From Archaeoglobi archaeon (GTDB taxonomy: Archaea > Halobacteriota > Archaeoglobi > Archaeoglobales > Archaeoglobaceae), in NCBI GenBank assembly GCA_029259415.1, contig JAPDIW010000017.1:1-45269 (forward strand): a stretch of DNA of 45,269 nucleotides, written 5' to 3'. Positions 1 to 7,602 of this stretch are shown piece after piece. The notes beneath the pieces are model-generated. The model did no database searches. It was not told the origin of the DNA and saw nothing but the letters and a program-made list of their open reading frames with translations. Position 1 is the first letter of the stretch, and each line of letters starts with the position of its first letter. Position numbers and translations under genes: made by a program.

Positions 1-2
1 CA

Positions 3-140
3 TTCGGATTGCGACGATTGCACCGCTATACGAGTAGATCCGTGTATAAGTATGCAGTTCTGAACGTCCTTTTGATTGGCTTGGTTGCTGCTCTGGGCTT
101 TAGGGAAAAGAAGGTACTGCAGAGATTGGCTGAGATGTGA
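3..140 (+). CDS. C-terminal end of a membrane protein, cut by the window edge
   Basis: An open frame enters at the window edge and ends at a TGA at 138-140. The roughly 45 visible residues contain one hydrophobic stretch (a likely transmembrane helix) followed by a short charged tail. The start and any other domains lie outside the window. I do not recognise the family. Its position just before other small membrane and exported proteins suggests it belongs to the same accessory region. Confidence 0.4.
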   Translation, partial: FGLRRLHRYTSRSVYKYAVLNVLLIGLVAALGFREKKVLQRLAEM

Positions 141-164
141 TTTGGTAAGGACCCTATATATTGT

Positions 165-527
165 TTGTTATTTCTTATTTTACTTCTTGTAGCTTTAGCC
201 GCCAGTCTAATCTGGATGCAGTCCGAGAACGTGAGGGTGTCGTCGAATCTGTGTGAGCCAAGAAAAGATGTTGTCCTGAAGTTTGTTGAAGATGCACTGT
301 CCAGAGATCTTGGTGTTCTAACGCTGGCGATAGACGATGAGTACTATAAGTGGTTGAAAAACAACACTGGTTGGATTGAGGTGGAATACGCAAAAGGAGA
401 CGTTAAAAAGGTTTTAATATTCAAAAGTTGGAAGACGGGTGTTATTGCCGTTCTCAGGGATGGATGGCACTGCTACGGATTAAATGGAAGTGATGTTGAT
501 GCGCTTTTCACGCAGGCCTGTCGCTGA
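165..527 (+). CDS. Small membrane-anchored protein of unknown function
   Basis: A 120-residue reading frame starts at a TTG, with no better start visible. Residues 1-18 are strongly hydrophobic and would act as a signal anchor or signal peptide. The rest is a soluble, probably extracytoplasmic domain rich in aromatic and charged residues, with three cysteines (one near residue 30, two near the C-terminus) that might form disulfides. I do not recognise the family. No obvious Shine-Dalgarno sequence supports the start, so it could shift by a few codons. Confidence 0.5.
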   Translation: MLFLILLLVALAASLIWMQSENVRVSSNLCEPRKDVVLKFVEDALSRDLGVLTLAIDDEYYKWLKNNTGWIEVEYAKGDVKKVLIFKSWKTGVIAVLRDGWHCYGLNGSDVDALFTQACR

Positions 528-590
528 TTTGATTTGGTACGGTGATAACGCTTTAACTGTCGGACTGATGAAGAAAAACAAGGTGGGAGC

Positions 591-1646
591 ATGCAAAAGC
601 GCATCGTCGTGACGATCGTGGTTGCGCATTAGTTATTCTGACCCTTCACAGCCTTTTTCCCATACAGAATTCTGCCGAACGGTTCAACCTACTGACCCAG
701 AAAGAACTGTGACACTGAGACCGGTGGTTTACTAAGCCTTCCAAATGGAAGTGTAATAGAGGTGAAGGACAGAAATCCCTTCCCGTTCGAAATTGAGCTT
801 GATGAAAATGCTAAGAACCTGAAAGTGCCGGAGAAGATCAAAGTGTACGGCTACGAACTTTACCAGAAACCGGACGAAGTGTCTGGAATAGCCAAGTCTT
901 TCGGCGTGCCCGCAGACAAACTGTATTACAATGAAGTCACGCACGCTTACCTCTATCACGATGACAAGCTGAGTTTCGAGTACTACACCCCAACAGGCTA
1001 TTTCAGGGTGGTCTTCAAGACACCAACTGGAGAAAAATTAGCTCTCCTTCAAAACTCCGGATTACTCAACTACGAATACCGAGAAATTAAAGGAGAGCCG
1101 GGAAAGTTCTTTGCCAGAGTCTTTGACGACTATCCGCCCAACATCGGCGTGATGGTAAAATCGGACGAATCCGGGGTAAAAAGTTTTGAAGGGTTGCTTC
1201 TCAAAAATGTGCGTTTTTCAAGAGCAGCTACAGAACTATGCCAGTCGAAGTTATTCCGGAAAAGCTGGCTGAACGGGTTAGGGGAGATGTCGAGGCTAAT
1301 GACTGGTACCTGAGCAACCTTGCCTTCACGAAGCTGACGATTACAAACATCTCACTCGTTTACACAATCGCTCCAGATGGTATACTGCCGGTTTACATGC
1401 TGCATGGCAAATACGTGCTTGAGTATGGTGGGATTAAAGATTCAGGAGAAATTAATGGGACAATGATTGCTGTACTATCTTAACTTTTTGAGGATTGCTA
1501 CCTTCGCCATATACAACAACCAAAACGCTGAGATGGCAAGAATTCGCCTTCCTACCGATGTATGGCTATCTACAGAAATTGAGGAAGTGAATTTTCAGCT
1601 TTTTCAGGAAAATGTTAAGTGCTTTTTCATAGCCATTAACAGATGA
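591..1646 (+). pseudogene. Frameshifted exported-protein gene
   Basis: An ATG at 591 has a good Shine-Dalgarno (AGGTGGGAG, 581-589) and opens a signal-peptide-like sequence, but the frame hits TAG at 630. The hydrophobic segment continues in another frame (626-709). Coding returns to the first frame (about 702-1313), shifts again near 1215-1238 (to the stop at 1481-1483), and a plausible continuation runs from 1488 to a TGA at 1644-1646. The translations join into one aromatic-rich extracytoplasmic protein of roughly 340 residues. Shifts come in compensating pairs. I do not recognise the family; decay of one gene explains the pattern better than several tiny genes. The final 1488-1646 piece is the least certain part. 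Confidence 0.55.
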
Positions 1647-1656
1647 GGGGATGCCG

Positions 1657-2169
1657 GTGAATAGAATGGTATGTGTCGTTGCAGCGCTGTTTGTGCTGGT
1701 TGCGAGTTTGACCTCAGTGGGGGCTCAGAGTGGTAAAATTAACGATGGACAGATCGAACCAAAAGCCGTCTATGGAGCATCAGTCAACTTCGATCCATAC
1801 ACAGTCGTCCCATATCAAAAAACGGTTGTCTATGGTGAAGTCTCTAATGGGCCGATCCCACCATCTCCTGCCTACCAGTGGTTTTTCGCCCTCCTAATCG
1901 ATGGTAGACTTGCAAAGCCGAAATTGATTGCGACGAACTTGCCGGGTAACCCAGAGATATACTACCACGCAGACTGCCAAGTTATACCGGGTGGTGCTTG
2001 GGAAATTGTCCAGAGTGGATGGAACTTCGTACAACCGTATACTTACTGGGCAAAAGTGGAAACATACGGGTACAGAGCTGGTACGTACGTTGCAAAAGCT
2101 GGAGCAGACCCTGAGCACGGTGGAACACTTTGGGGATATTTTGCAACAGCCTACTTGTATGTGGAGTAA
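1657..2169 (+). CDS. Exported protein of unknown function
   Basis: The N-terminus is a clear signal peptide: a short basic region, a hydrophobic core of about 17 residues, and a small-residue cleavage region ending in Gly-Ala-Gln. The mature part (about 145 residues) is rich in Tyr, Trp, Pro and Gly and has few charges, which suggests a beta-rich extracytoplasmic domain. I chose GTG 1657 because GAGGGG at 1645-1650 is well spaced from it; ATG 1651 directly abuts that site, and ATG 1666 is another possibility. The gene is intact, unlike the one before it, and is followed 18 bases later by a permease gene with which it may be co-transcribed. Confidence 0.6.
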   Translation: MNRMVCVVAALFVLVASLTSVGAQSGKINDGQIEPKAVYGASVNFDPYTVVPYQKTVVYGEVSNGPIPPSPAYQWFFALLIDGRLAKPKLIATNLPGNPEIYYHADCQVIPGGAWEIVQSGWNFVQPYTYWAKVETYGYRAGTYVAKAGADPEHGGTLWGYFATAYLYVE

Positions 2170-2187
2170 AAATTGGGGGTTTTAGTA

Positions 2188-3207
2188 ATGAATAAATTAT
2201 TTTTTGTTTTTAAATTAAAGAACAGCAAGAAAAGAGTCGTTTTAAATTCCCTTGTGTTATCGTTAATAGTTTCATCCTCGTTATACTATACTGAGATGCA
2301 CTCATCCTTCTTTCAAGAGAAGCTCGCTCCGTTTGTTGATTCGAAGTACGACGTGAAAGTAACCGCCCTGATAAACGACAGTCTCATGAGTGAGATCTCC
2401 AATAAAAGTTTTGTTGAGGGTGCGGTATTTGCACTTATCGCAGATCTAAAATTTAACGACAAACGCGTAGTGGGCGTTCTTGTTGATGATATTTCTAAAC
2501 TGAACATGACAAATTACAAACCAACGCTTGTCGAGGGCAATTTAAGTGGGCGTATAATAGTATCTCAGGATTTAGCAGCAAAACTCAATTTAGAGGTTGG
2601 AGATACTGTGGTGGTTTGTCCGGCATATGGCAATCAGTGCGTTGCGATGTCTGTCTCTGGTATTGCAAAGTTTCCACCCATCGCTGACATAGATGCAGCA
2701 GTGGAGTATCCTGAAGAATTTAAAAAATACTATGCCAGCAGACTCCCCACGCATGCACTTTTTGGGGAGGCGTATGTAAAACTCAAAAGTGGTGCAAGTG
2801 ATAAATATATAAGAAAAATTAGCTCTATAGCAGTTGATGTCTATCATAGAGACGAGAAGTTAAGAGACTTAAAACAGCAGGTCAATGTCGAGAAGCGCAG
2901 CCCGTTTTTTATTGTATACGTGTTTTCGTGGATTTTTGCGGCAGCAATCATAACATTCGCGGAGTCCAGTGTCTTCACGCTAAACATCAGAAAATTCAAG
3001 TTTTTGTGCGGATTTCGCTACGTTGGTACTCAGTTTGTGCTTTATATTCTGCCTCAGATTATCGTTTCCGCAGTAGCCGGTCTCGTTGTGACGAAATTAA
3101 TTTTCGGCAGGATCTCATATGAGTCTGCCGAATTACTTACGGCGTATTTATTTTTAGTGCTGATTTCAGCTTACGCAAGTGCATACATTGTAATGAGGGG
3201 GAGGTGA
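2188..3207 (+). CDS. MacB/FtsX-like ABC transporter permease
   Basis: About 339 residues with the layout of a single MacB/LolC-type permease: one N-terminal membrane helix (about residues 16-35), an extracytoplasmic domain of about 200 residues like the MacB periplasmic core, then three C-terminal helices. In the known family such proteins couple an ATPase in the cytoplasm to work on exported substrates. No ABC ATPase gene occurs next to it or anywhere else in the window, so its partner must lie elsewhere or be absent. ATG 2188 is preferred over TTG 2173 because a G-run at 2175-2179 is well spaced from it. The stop overlaps the next start (TGATG), indicating translational coupling to the regulator downstream. 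Confidence 0.6.
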   Translation: MNKLFFVFKLKNSKKRVVLNSLVLSLIVSSSLYYTEMHSSFFQEKLAPFVDSKYDVKVTALINDSLMSEISNKSFVEGAVFALIADLKFNDKRVVGVLVDDISKLNMTNYKPTLVEGNLSGRIIVSQDLAAKLNLEVGDTVVVCPAYGNQCVAMSVSGIAKFPPIADIDAAVEYPEEFKKYYASRLPTHALFGEAYVKLKSGASDKYIRKISSIAVDVYHRDEKLRDLKQQVNVEKRSPFFIVYVFSWIFAAAIITFAESSVFTLNIRKFKFLCGFRYVGTQFVLYILPQIIVSAVAGLVVTKLIFGRISYESAELLTAYLFLVLISAYASAYIVMRGR

Positions 3208-3665
3208 TGGCTACGATTCCAGGCGTAGCTGAGCTAATCATCTGGATCCCCATGCTGTGTATCCCGCCGATTTTAATTTACTACGATGCAAAGAAGAGGG
3301 GGAAGAACCCATATTTCTGGTCTTCAGCGATCTTAATTGGGCTGCTGCTGAACTACATTGCCGGACTTTTGCTGGTAGCTGCATACGTCGTGCATCGTGC
3401 TGTAAATCCGCACTTGGTGGAAACTGCAAAAGATGATTTTCTGAACCTGTTCAACTTGAATGAGAGAAAGGTAATCGAATGTTTGCTGAATCACGGTGAG
3501 ATGAATCAAAGCGAGATCGTGGCGAGAACCAAGCTCAGTCACGCAACCGTGTCAAGGATACTGGCAGATCTTGAGTCGCGAAATATCGTTGTAAGATACC
3601 GCGACGGAATGCAAAAGGTTGTCAAATTGAGCGACGACGTTAAATCGAAGTTGAAGCTGACGTAA
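3207..3665 (+). CDS. Membrane-anchored winged-helix transcriptional regulator
   Basis: The protein has two predicted membrane helices in its first 60 residues (roughly 5-26 and 38-62) separated by a short basic loop, then a winged helix-turn-helix domain (about 80-150) of the MarR/ArsR-like type, with the pattern 'NQSEIVARTKLSHATVSRIL' as its DNA-recognition region. This combination is common in archaea, where the anchored regulator is thought to act on nearby genes. The start at ATG 3207 shares its A with the stop of the permease gene, so the two are coupled. Likely targets are its own operon or the caspase-like gene downstream, whose upstream region contains inverted repeats. Confidence 0.75.
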   Translation: MATIPGVAELIIWIPMLCIPPILIYYDAKKRGKNPYFWSSAILIGLLLNYIAGLLLVAAYVVHRAVNPHLVETAKDDFLNLFNLNERKVIECLLNHGEMNQSEIVARTKLSHATVSRILADLESRNIVVRYRDGMQKVVKLSDDVKSKLKLT

Positions 3666-3790
3666 AACGCATTTTGATGATGGAAACTTACACATCGAAT
3701 CCTGCTATAGCGGAAGGATTCTGGGGGCTGAGGGGAGAATAATTTTAGCGCTATATTAATGGATTCCATAACATTAAGCAGTCTCCTTAC

Positions 3791-3836
3791 CGTTAAGCGT
3801 TTTGCTGAATGTTAAGTGATCCGCTTAACGTTCAGC
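3791..3836. promoter_or_regulatory. Overlapping inverted repeats, candidate operator
   Basis: The intergenic region contains CGTTAAGCG (3791-3799) and its exact inverse CGCTTAACG (3822-3830). It also contains GCTGAATGTTAAG (3804-3816) facing CTTAACGTTCAGC (3824-3836) with one mismatch. A further ATTAAGC lies at 3773-3779. The repeats sit just upstream of a BRE/TATA-like element (about 3866-3880), about 25 bases before the start of the caspase-like gene. This fits a multi-site operator, or an RNA hairpin if transcribed. The protein that binds is not known; the winged-helix protein encoded just upstream is an obvious candidate. Confidence 0.5.
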
Positions 3837-3865
3837 ATTTTACTGAATTTTAAAATAAATCTTAA

Positions 3866-3880
3866 CGAAAAATTTAAATA
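3866..3880 (+). promoter_or_regulatory. BRE/TATA promoter for the caspase-like gene
   Basis: CGAAA followed by an AT-rich TATA-like element (ATTTAAATA) is centred about 25 bases upstream of ATG 3902, the usual archaeal spacing to a transcription start. No Shine-Dalgarno precedes ATG 3902, so the transcript is probably leaderless. Confidence 0.5.
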
Positions 3881-3901
3881 TTTGCTATGCGATGTATTAT
3901 C

Positions 3902-5180
3902 ATGGACAGCGTGAGGTTAGGAGTGGGGTTGGTTGTACTGGCACTGCTTGTAGCCGTGCCGAATGCACTGGCAACGACAGCAGCGGTTCTATGCAGGAAT
4001 TCCAGTAAAAGCTATTACGAACGAGCACGGCTACATGCTAATCGACGTGAAAACCAACCAGACGATCCTCTACTTCAACCACACAGCCATTAACGAAAAT
4101 TTGGATGGTAAACCAGCCATAACGAAGGATGAGGCTGTTAAAATTGCCAAAGAGCTGTGTGGCGAGGATTACACGCTCATTAGGGTTACTGGAAACCCCT
4201 ACGACTACGATTTGCAGTTTGAAAGACAGATAAACGGAATAGCCATTTTCGGCGAGGACTGCTACGTTGTGGTAAACAGAATGACTGGCAAAATTGCAGC
4301 CTTCAGGAAAATGCCGGTTGAGGAGGTTAAGGTTGAGCCAGTTGTCAAAGTAAAGAAGGAAGGAGCTCTGAAGATTGCAAAAGCCAGAACTGCGAAGCTC
4401 TACATAGTCCCTGGAATCGGTACTGTGTGGTTCACTGACAGATATGCGGTTGATGCCGCGAGCGGGAAAATTTTGGGCGATGACTTTCAGAGGTTTATGG
4501 AGGAAAAGTATAGGACTACGGTGGATTTTGGGAAACTTGAGAGTGAAGTGTGGGCGAAGAAAGTTAAGTCTGAAATGAGTTCGGAAGGAGTGGATAACGA
4601 TCAGGGAGCGGTGTTCAGAGCTGACGATGACATGTGCAAGGATGATATCGATGCTGCTGAAGCGTCGATGGAAACGCCATACAGCTACTGGTACCCTTGG
4701 TCGTGGGATGATGATGCAGATGACTATGATATAGTAAGTAGCGATAGCACTGTGAACTATATTCTCGGCCATTTCGAGGCAGTTTATTATTCTGGACATG
4801 GAAACCGCTATTGCATAGCTCTGGGTGGGACTGGAAGCAGTAGTACATACTGCACTTATGATATAGCGAGCGGAAGACAAACAAGACTCTTCGTGGTCTC
4901 AGCGTGCTATGCTGGCAGAAACAGCTTTAGCGATATGCTTGTTCAGAAAGGCGTGCAGTGCGTTATTGGTGCATCTGGCGAGATAGCGGATATCCAGTAC
5001 TGGTGGGGATACTCAGCCTGTGCAGACTGGGCTGGCAGGTTCTGGGACTGGGCGACAGGGAACGTTAATGTAGCTTATCAGAAGAGTGCCCACGAGGCAA
5101 GGATTGCTGCAAACACGGCCGTTTGGAAGAAGGAGTGCAACTTTGACAGCGAGAAAGGTTACTGTGATATTTACATCTGA
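3902..5180 (+). pseudogene. Caspase-like (clan CD) exported protease gene with one frameshift
   Basis: ATG 3902 starts a convincing signal peptide (about 24 residues ending Ala-Leu-Ala), but the frame must shift near 3980-4010 to enter the long downstream frame that runs to 5180. The joined product is about 425 residues. It has a PepSY-like N-terminal region (about residues 35-150), a linker, and a C-terminal caspase/gingipain-like domain. The proposed catalytic dyad is His (CAT 4797-4799, in a Ser-Gly-His-Gly motif) and Cys (TGC 4905-4907, in a Ser-Ala-Cys-Tyr motif). Many cysteines suggest disulfides and an extracytoplasmic location. The single shift may be a real mutation, a sequencing error, or rarely a programmed event. 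The rest of the frame is undamaged, so decay is recent if real. Confidence 0.7.
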
Positions 5181-5182
5181 CC

Positions 5183-5602
5183 ATGCTACTCGAAATTTCT
5201 CTCCTTACTTTTTTGACTGTGTACGACGCTAAGATGGCGACTGTAATCTTTACTGCATCGATTGCATCACTTTACACATCGCTCCTCACTGGATTTGCAG
5301 TTATCAGGAATTTGCAGATCGTTAAGGAAAGGTTTTGGCCCGTGCTGACTGCGATGGCCGCTTTGGGAATACTAAGCGTGGGTGCGATCTGCCTGTTAGA
5401 CCTTTACACCACCAAGCATATCGTCGTATCAGTCGGTGTGATGTTCAACACCTTGCTTGGATTTATCGCAAGCTTTGCATACAGAAACTGCAAAAGATGG
5501 GAGATTATTTCCTTCTGGATAATCACCGGACTAATCTTGGATGCTGCTGCGATGCAGCTCAATATAAGGGTTTGCTTCGATCTTATGCACTTTAAAGGGT
5601 GA
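5183..5602 (+). CDS. Four-TM membrane protein linked to the caspase-like gene
   Basis: This 139-residue protein has about four hydrophobic helices and short charged loops, including a 'KERFWPV' loop after the second helix. It starts two bases after the caspase-like gene stops, so the two are almost certainly co-transcribed. A second protein of the same kind, with the matching 'EKRFLPV' loop, follows the second caspase-like copy (6696-7120), so the pair behaves as a linked unit. Function is unknown; a partner, anchor or immunity role for the protease would be inference. Confidence 0.6.
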   Translation: MLLEISLLTFLTVYDAKMATVIFTASIASLYTSLLTGFAVIRNLQIVKERFWPVLTAMAALGILSVGAICLLDLYTTKHIVVSVGVMFNTLLGFIASFAYRNCKRWEIISFWIITGLILDAAAMQLNIRVCFDLMHFKG

Positions 5603-5607
5603 TCGTA

Positions 5608-6255
5608 ATGGTAGAGAGAAAGTTTTACGCTTTAATTTCGATCTTCTCGCTTGTGGTTTTTGTTACAATTTTCCTTATACACTACTACGCCTACGTTGGC
5701 ACAGGGACGATCGAGGGAATTAAAATGGAGCTCAGCGTATACAGGTACCTCGTTGAAGTCCAAGCAAACGACAGTTGCACATTTTATCTGCCTGTTCCAA
5801 GTAAAGACAGTAGGGTTATGGAACTTAACCCCACCCTCATGAGCGCCCCTGAAAACTGGAGCTGGTCGATTGTAAACATACGTTACGGAAAGATGCTGGA
5901 GTTGAACGTAACAGGGGGCGGTACGTTTGAAGCACATCTCTATCCAGATGAACCCGTAAACACGAAACATCCAGAGTATCTGCTTGAGCCCAGATACAAC
6001 CTTAGTACGAGCAGATATACGACAAACGTTTACGGCAATTGCTCAGCAAACGTGCACGTCGAAATTGTTGGAGAGAACCATTGGTATGAATACAGAAAAT
6101 TCTACCTGTGGTCTAAAAAAGCTGTGAGATGCGAATGTTACAAGGACTGGGTCGATGCCAGCATTGAAAGGGCTGGATGGCTCGAAGTTGAAGGCAGGCT
6201 GGAAACAGAAAAGGAATGTCATGGGGAATGCCTGATGTGTGTATGGTGCCAGTAA
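5608..6255 (+). CDS. Membrane-anchored extracytoplasmic protein of unknown function
   Basis: The first 25 residues form an uncleaved-looking signal anchor. About 190 residues of extracytoplasmic domain follow, with several Asn-X-Ser/Thr sites and a Cys-rich C-terminus (seven Cys in the last 50 residues). ATG 5608 is preferred to GTG 5599 because GGTGAT (5598-5603) is positioned as its ribosome-binding site. The gene overlaps the end of the four-TM gene region, so it is probably in the same operon. A degraded relative lies at 7256-7558, sharing the patterns Thr-Phe-Tyr-Leu-Pro and Tyr-Gly-Lys-Met-Leu and an aromatic Val-His-Val segment. I do not recognise a named family. Confidence 0.55.
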   Translation: MVERKFYALISIFSLVVFVTIFLIHYYAYVGTGTIEGIKMELSVYRYLVEVQANDSCTFYLPVPSKDSRVMELNPTLMSAPENWSWSIVNIRYGKMLELNVTGGGTFEAHLYPDEPVNTKHPEYLLEPRYNLSTSRYTTNVYGNCSANVHVEIVGENHWYEYRKFYLWSKKAVRCECYKDWVDASIERAGWLEVEGRLETEKECHGECLMCVWCQ

Positions 6256-6683
6256 CTCGTATGGGGATGGTAAAGTCTCTGTGGGGGTGTGACGTATGCC
6301 AGGGATAAGATTTGGGAGATCTACAAAGATCTACATGTTGATGACTGGAATGTTGGAGCTCTCTACTCAGGGCACGGAAACAAGCCGGGTAACGGATATG
6401 ATAAAGGGGAGTGCATAGTTCTAAAAGGCACTGGAAAGGACCCTAAGGTATGGTATTGCAAAGAAAATGTCGGCAACAGCCTGCAAACACGTCTGTTTGT
6501 AATACAAGCCTGCTATGCAGCCGATAATAATCCAGATTCCCTTGCCAACGTGCTAGTGGAAAAAGGTTGCAGTGTGCGATCGGTGCAACAGGCAGCATAC
6601 ACGACTACGATGCGCTTGGTTTACCACATGCAGGGTTCTGTGATTTGGACAGAGAGGTTGGGAACTGCAACATCTATATTTAG
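6239..6683 (+). pseudogene. Fragment of a second caspase-like protease gene
   Basis: A relative of the gene at 3902-5180 can be read through at least two frameshifts. 'VYGASNSYGDGKVSVGV' is in one frame (6239-6289) and the main part follows in the frame open from 6289. This keeps the Ser-Gly-His-Gly motif (His codon 6373-6375) and the Gln-Ala-Cys-Tyr motif (Cys codon 6511-6513). A shift near 6575-6590 then restores an Ala-Ile-Gly-Ala-Thr-Gly segment and the ending Cys-Asn-Ile-Tyr-Ile before TAG 6681-6683, which mirrors the intact copy's Cys-Asp-Ile-Tyr-Ile end. About 40 residues present in the first copy are missing near the C-terminus. The N-terminal half and signal peptide are gone. Confidence 0.65.
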
Positions 6684-6695
6684 GGGGAAAATCTG

Positions 6696-7120
6696 ATGCT
6701 CTTCAATTTTTTAATTCCCTCAATCCCACTCCCATTTCCTATTTACATAGTTCTGCTGCCCTCATCGTCGTCAACACGCTTTTCCTGCTGGCATATTCGC
6801 AGCTGTTTAAGGTGGAAATCTATGAGAAGAGATTCTTACCCGTTACTCTCTTGCTCACACTAACCGATTTTGCTTCGCTTATATTTCTTGCTTTGGCATC
6901 TCCGATACCGTATCTGCTTTACAGGCTGTTTTCAGTGTCAGCGGACCTGACATCTTACCTTCTGCTTGTTTTCATCTGCGTAATAGAGGGGGCAGTTTTA
7001 GCTCGGGTATCGTCTCTCGCTCTCGTTAAAGCAAATAAGAAGGTTCTTGCAGCCTCCTGGATTTTCGCCAACACTGCTTCCACCACCGCCTACATGCTTC
7101 TGGGAGGTGTGTCCCCATGA
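6696..7120 (+). pseudogene. Frameshifted second copy of the four-TM protein gene
   Basis: ATG 6696 opens a hydrophobic protein whose frame breaks near 6740-6760. The continuation ('ALIVVNTLFLLAYSQLF' onward) is in another frame and runs to the TGA at 7118-7120. The joined product would have about four membrane helices and shares the 'EKRFLPV' loop and general layout with the intact protein at 5183-5602. Like that one, it directly follows a caspase-like gene. A shorter protein starting at GTG 6812 could still be made. Confidence 0.55.
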
Positions 7121-7245
7121 TTGGCTTGGCAGATTGGTTTGGGGATGTTGAAGGAGTTAATATGATGGAGATGGGTAATAGTGTGAAGTGTAAAGCTGGC
7201 GGCGAGATAGCGATGTGGCAGAGGACAGCCCACGAGGAGAGTTAA
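7117..7245 (+). pseudogene. C-terminal fragment of a third caspase-like gene
   Basis: A 42-codon frame starts at ATG 7117, overlapping the preceding stop. It contains Ala-Asp-Trp and the pattern 'AMWQRTAHEES', which match the Ala-Asp-Trp and 'AYQKSAHEAR' stretch near the C-terminus of the intact copy at 3902-5180. This is the very segment missing from the second copy. It ends early at TAA 7243-7245. It is either a third remnant or a displaced piece of the second copy. Confidence 0.4.
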
Positions 7246-7255
7246 TGCTACTACG

Positions 7256-7558
7256 CTTCCGTATATCAAGGTTTATGGGGTGGGGGTGAAGAATGCAACT
7301 TTCTACCTCCCGTGGAAGGACGATGCAAGATTCCTCTGCCGGAGGATGTATCGGTTGTGGACACCGAATATGGTAAGATGCTGAAGATGAAGAAGAGAAA
7401 ATGCTTCAGCTACGATAGCGTAGTTATGTTAAATGCTATGCTACGGAAGTGTCCATGTCAGCGTTGCGGTTAGAGCGGATAACTACTGGTGGGAGAATGT
7501 GTGGTGGTACAAGAGATGGCATCGAATGGCTATAGTGATAGGATTTGGATCTGCATAG
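7256..7558 (+). pseudogene. Remnant related to the anchored protein at 5608-6255
   Basis: Across several frames this stretch encodes Asn-Ala-Thr-Phe-Tyr-Leu-Pro, then Glu-Tyr-Gly-Lys-Met-Leu-Lys, then 'SVHVSVAVRADNYWW' and a Trp-rich segment ending at TAG 7556-7558. These occur in the same order as matching segments of the protein at 5608-6255. No frame is open throughout and no start remains, so it is a degraded copy. It fills the otherwise gene-free gap before the isomerase gene. Confidence 0.5.
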
Positions 7559-7602
7559 GGCATTGTGCCAAAATTTTTAACCTTTCAACAAAAGATTAAA
7601 CC

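Noticed and set aside
4038-4880. A 280-codon minus-strand frame opposite the caspase-like gene
   Set aside because: Composition is unlike a real protein (Ile/Ser/His-rich, no domain pattern) and the plus strand has clear motifs.
1-7560. Mobile element or prophage explaining the decayed region
   Set aside because: No transposase, integrase, terminal inverted repeats or tRNA-adjacent attachment site was seen. Decay by duplication and frameshift explains it.
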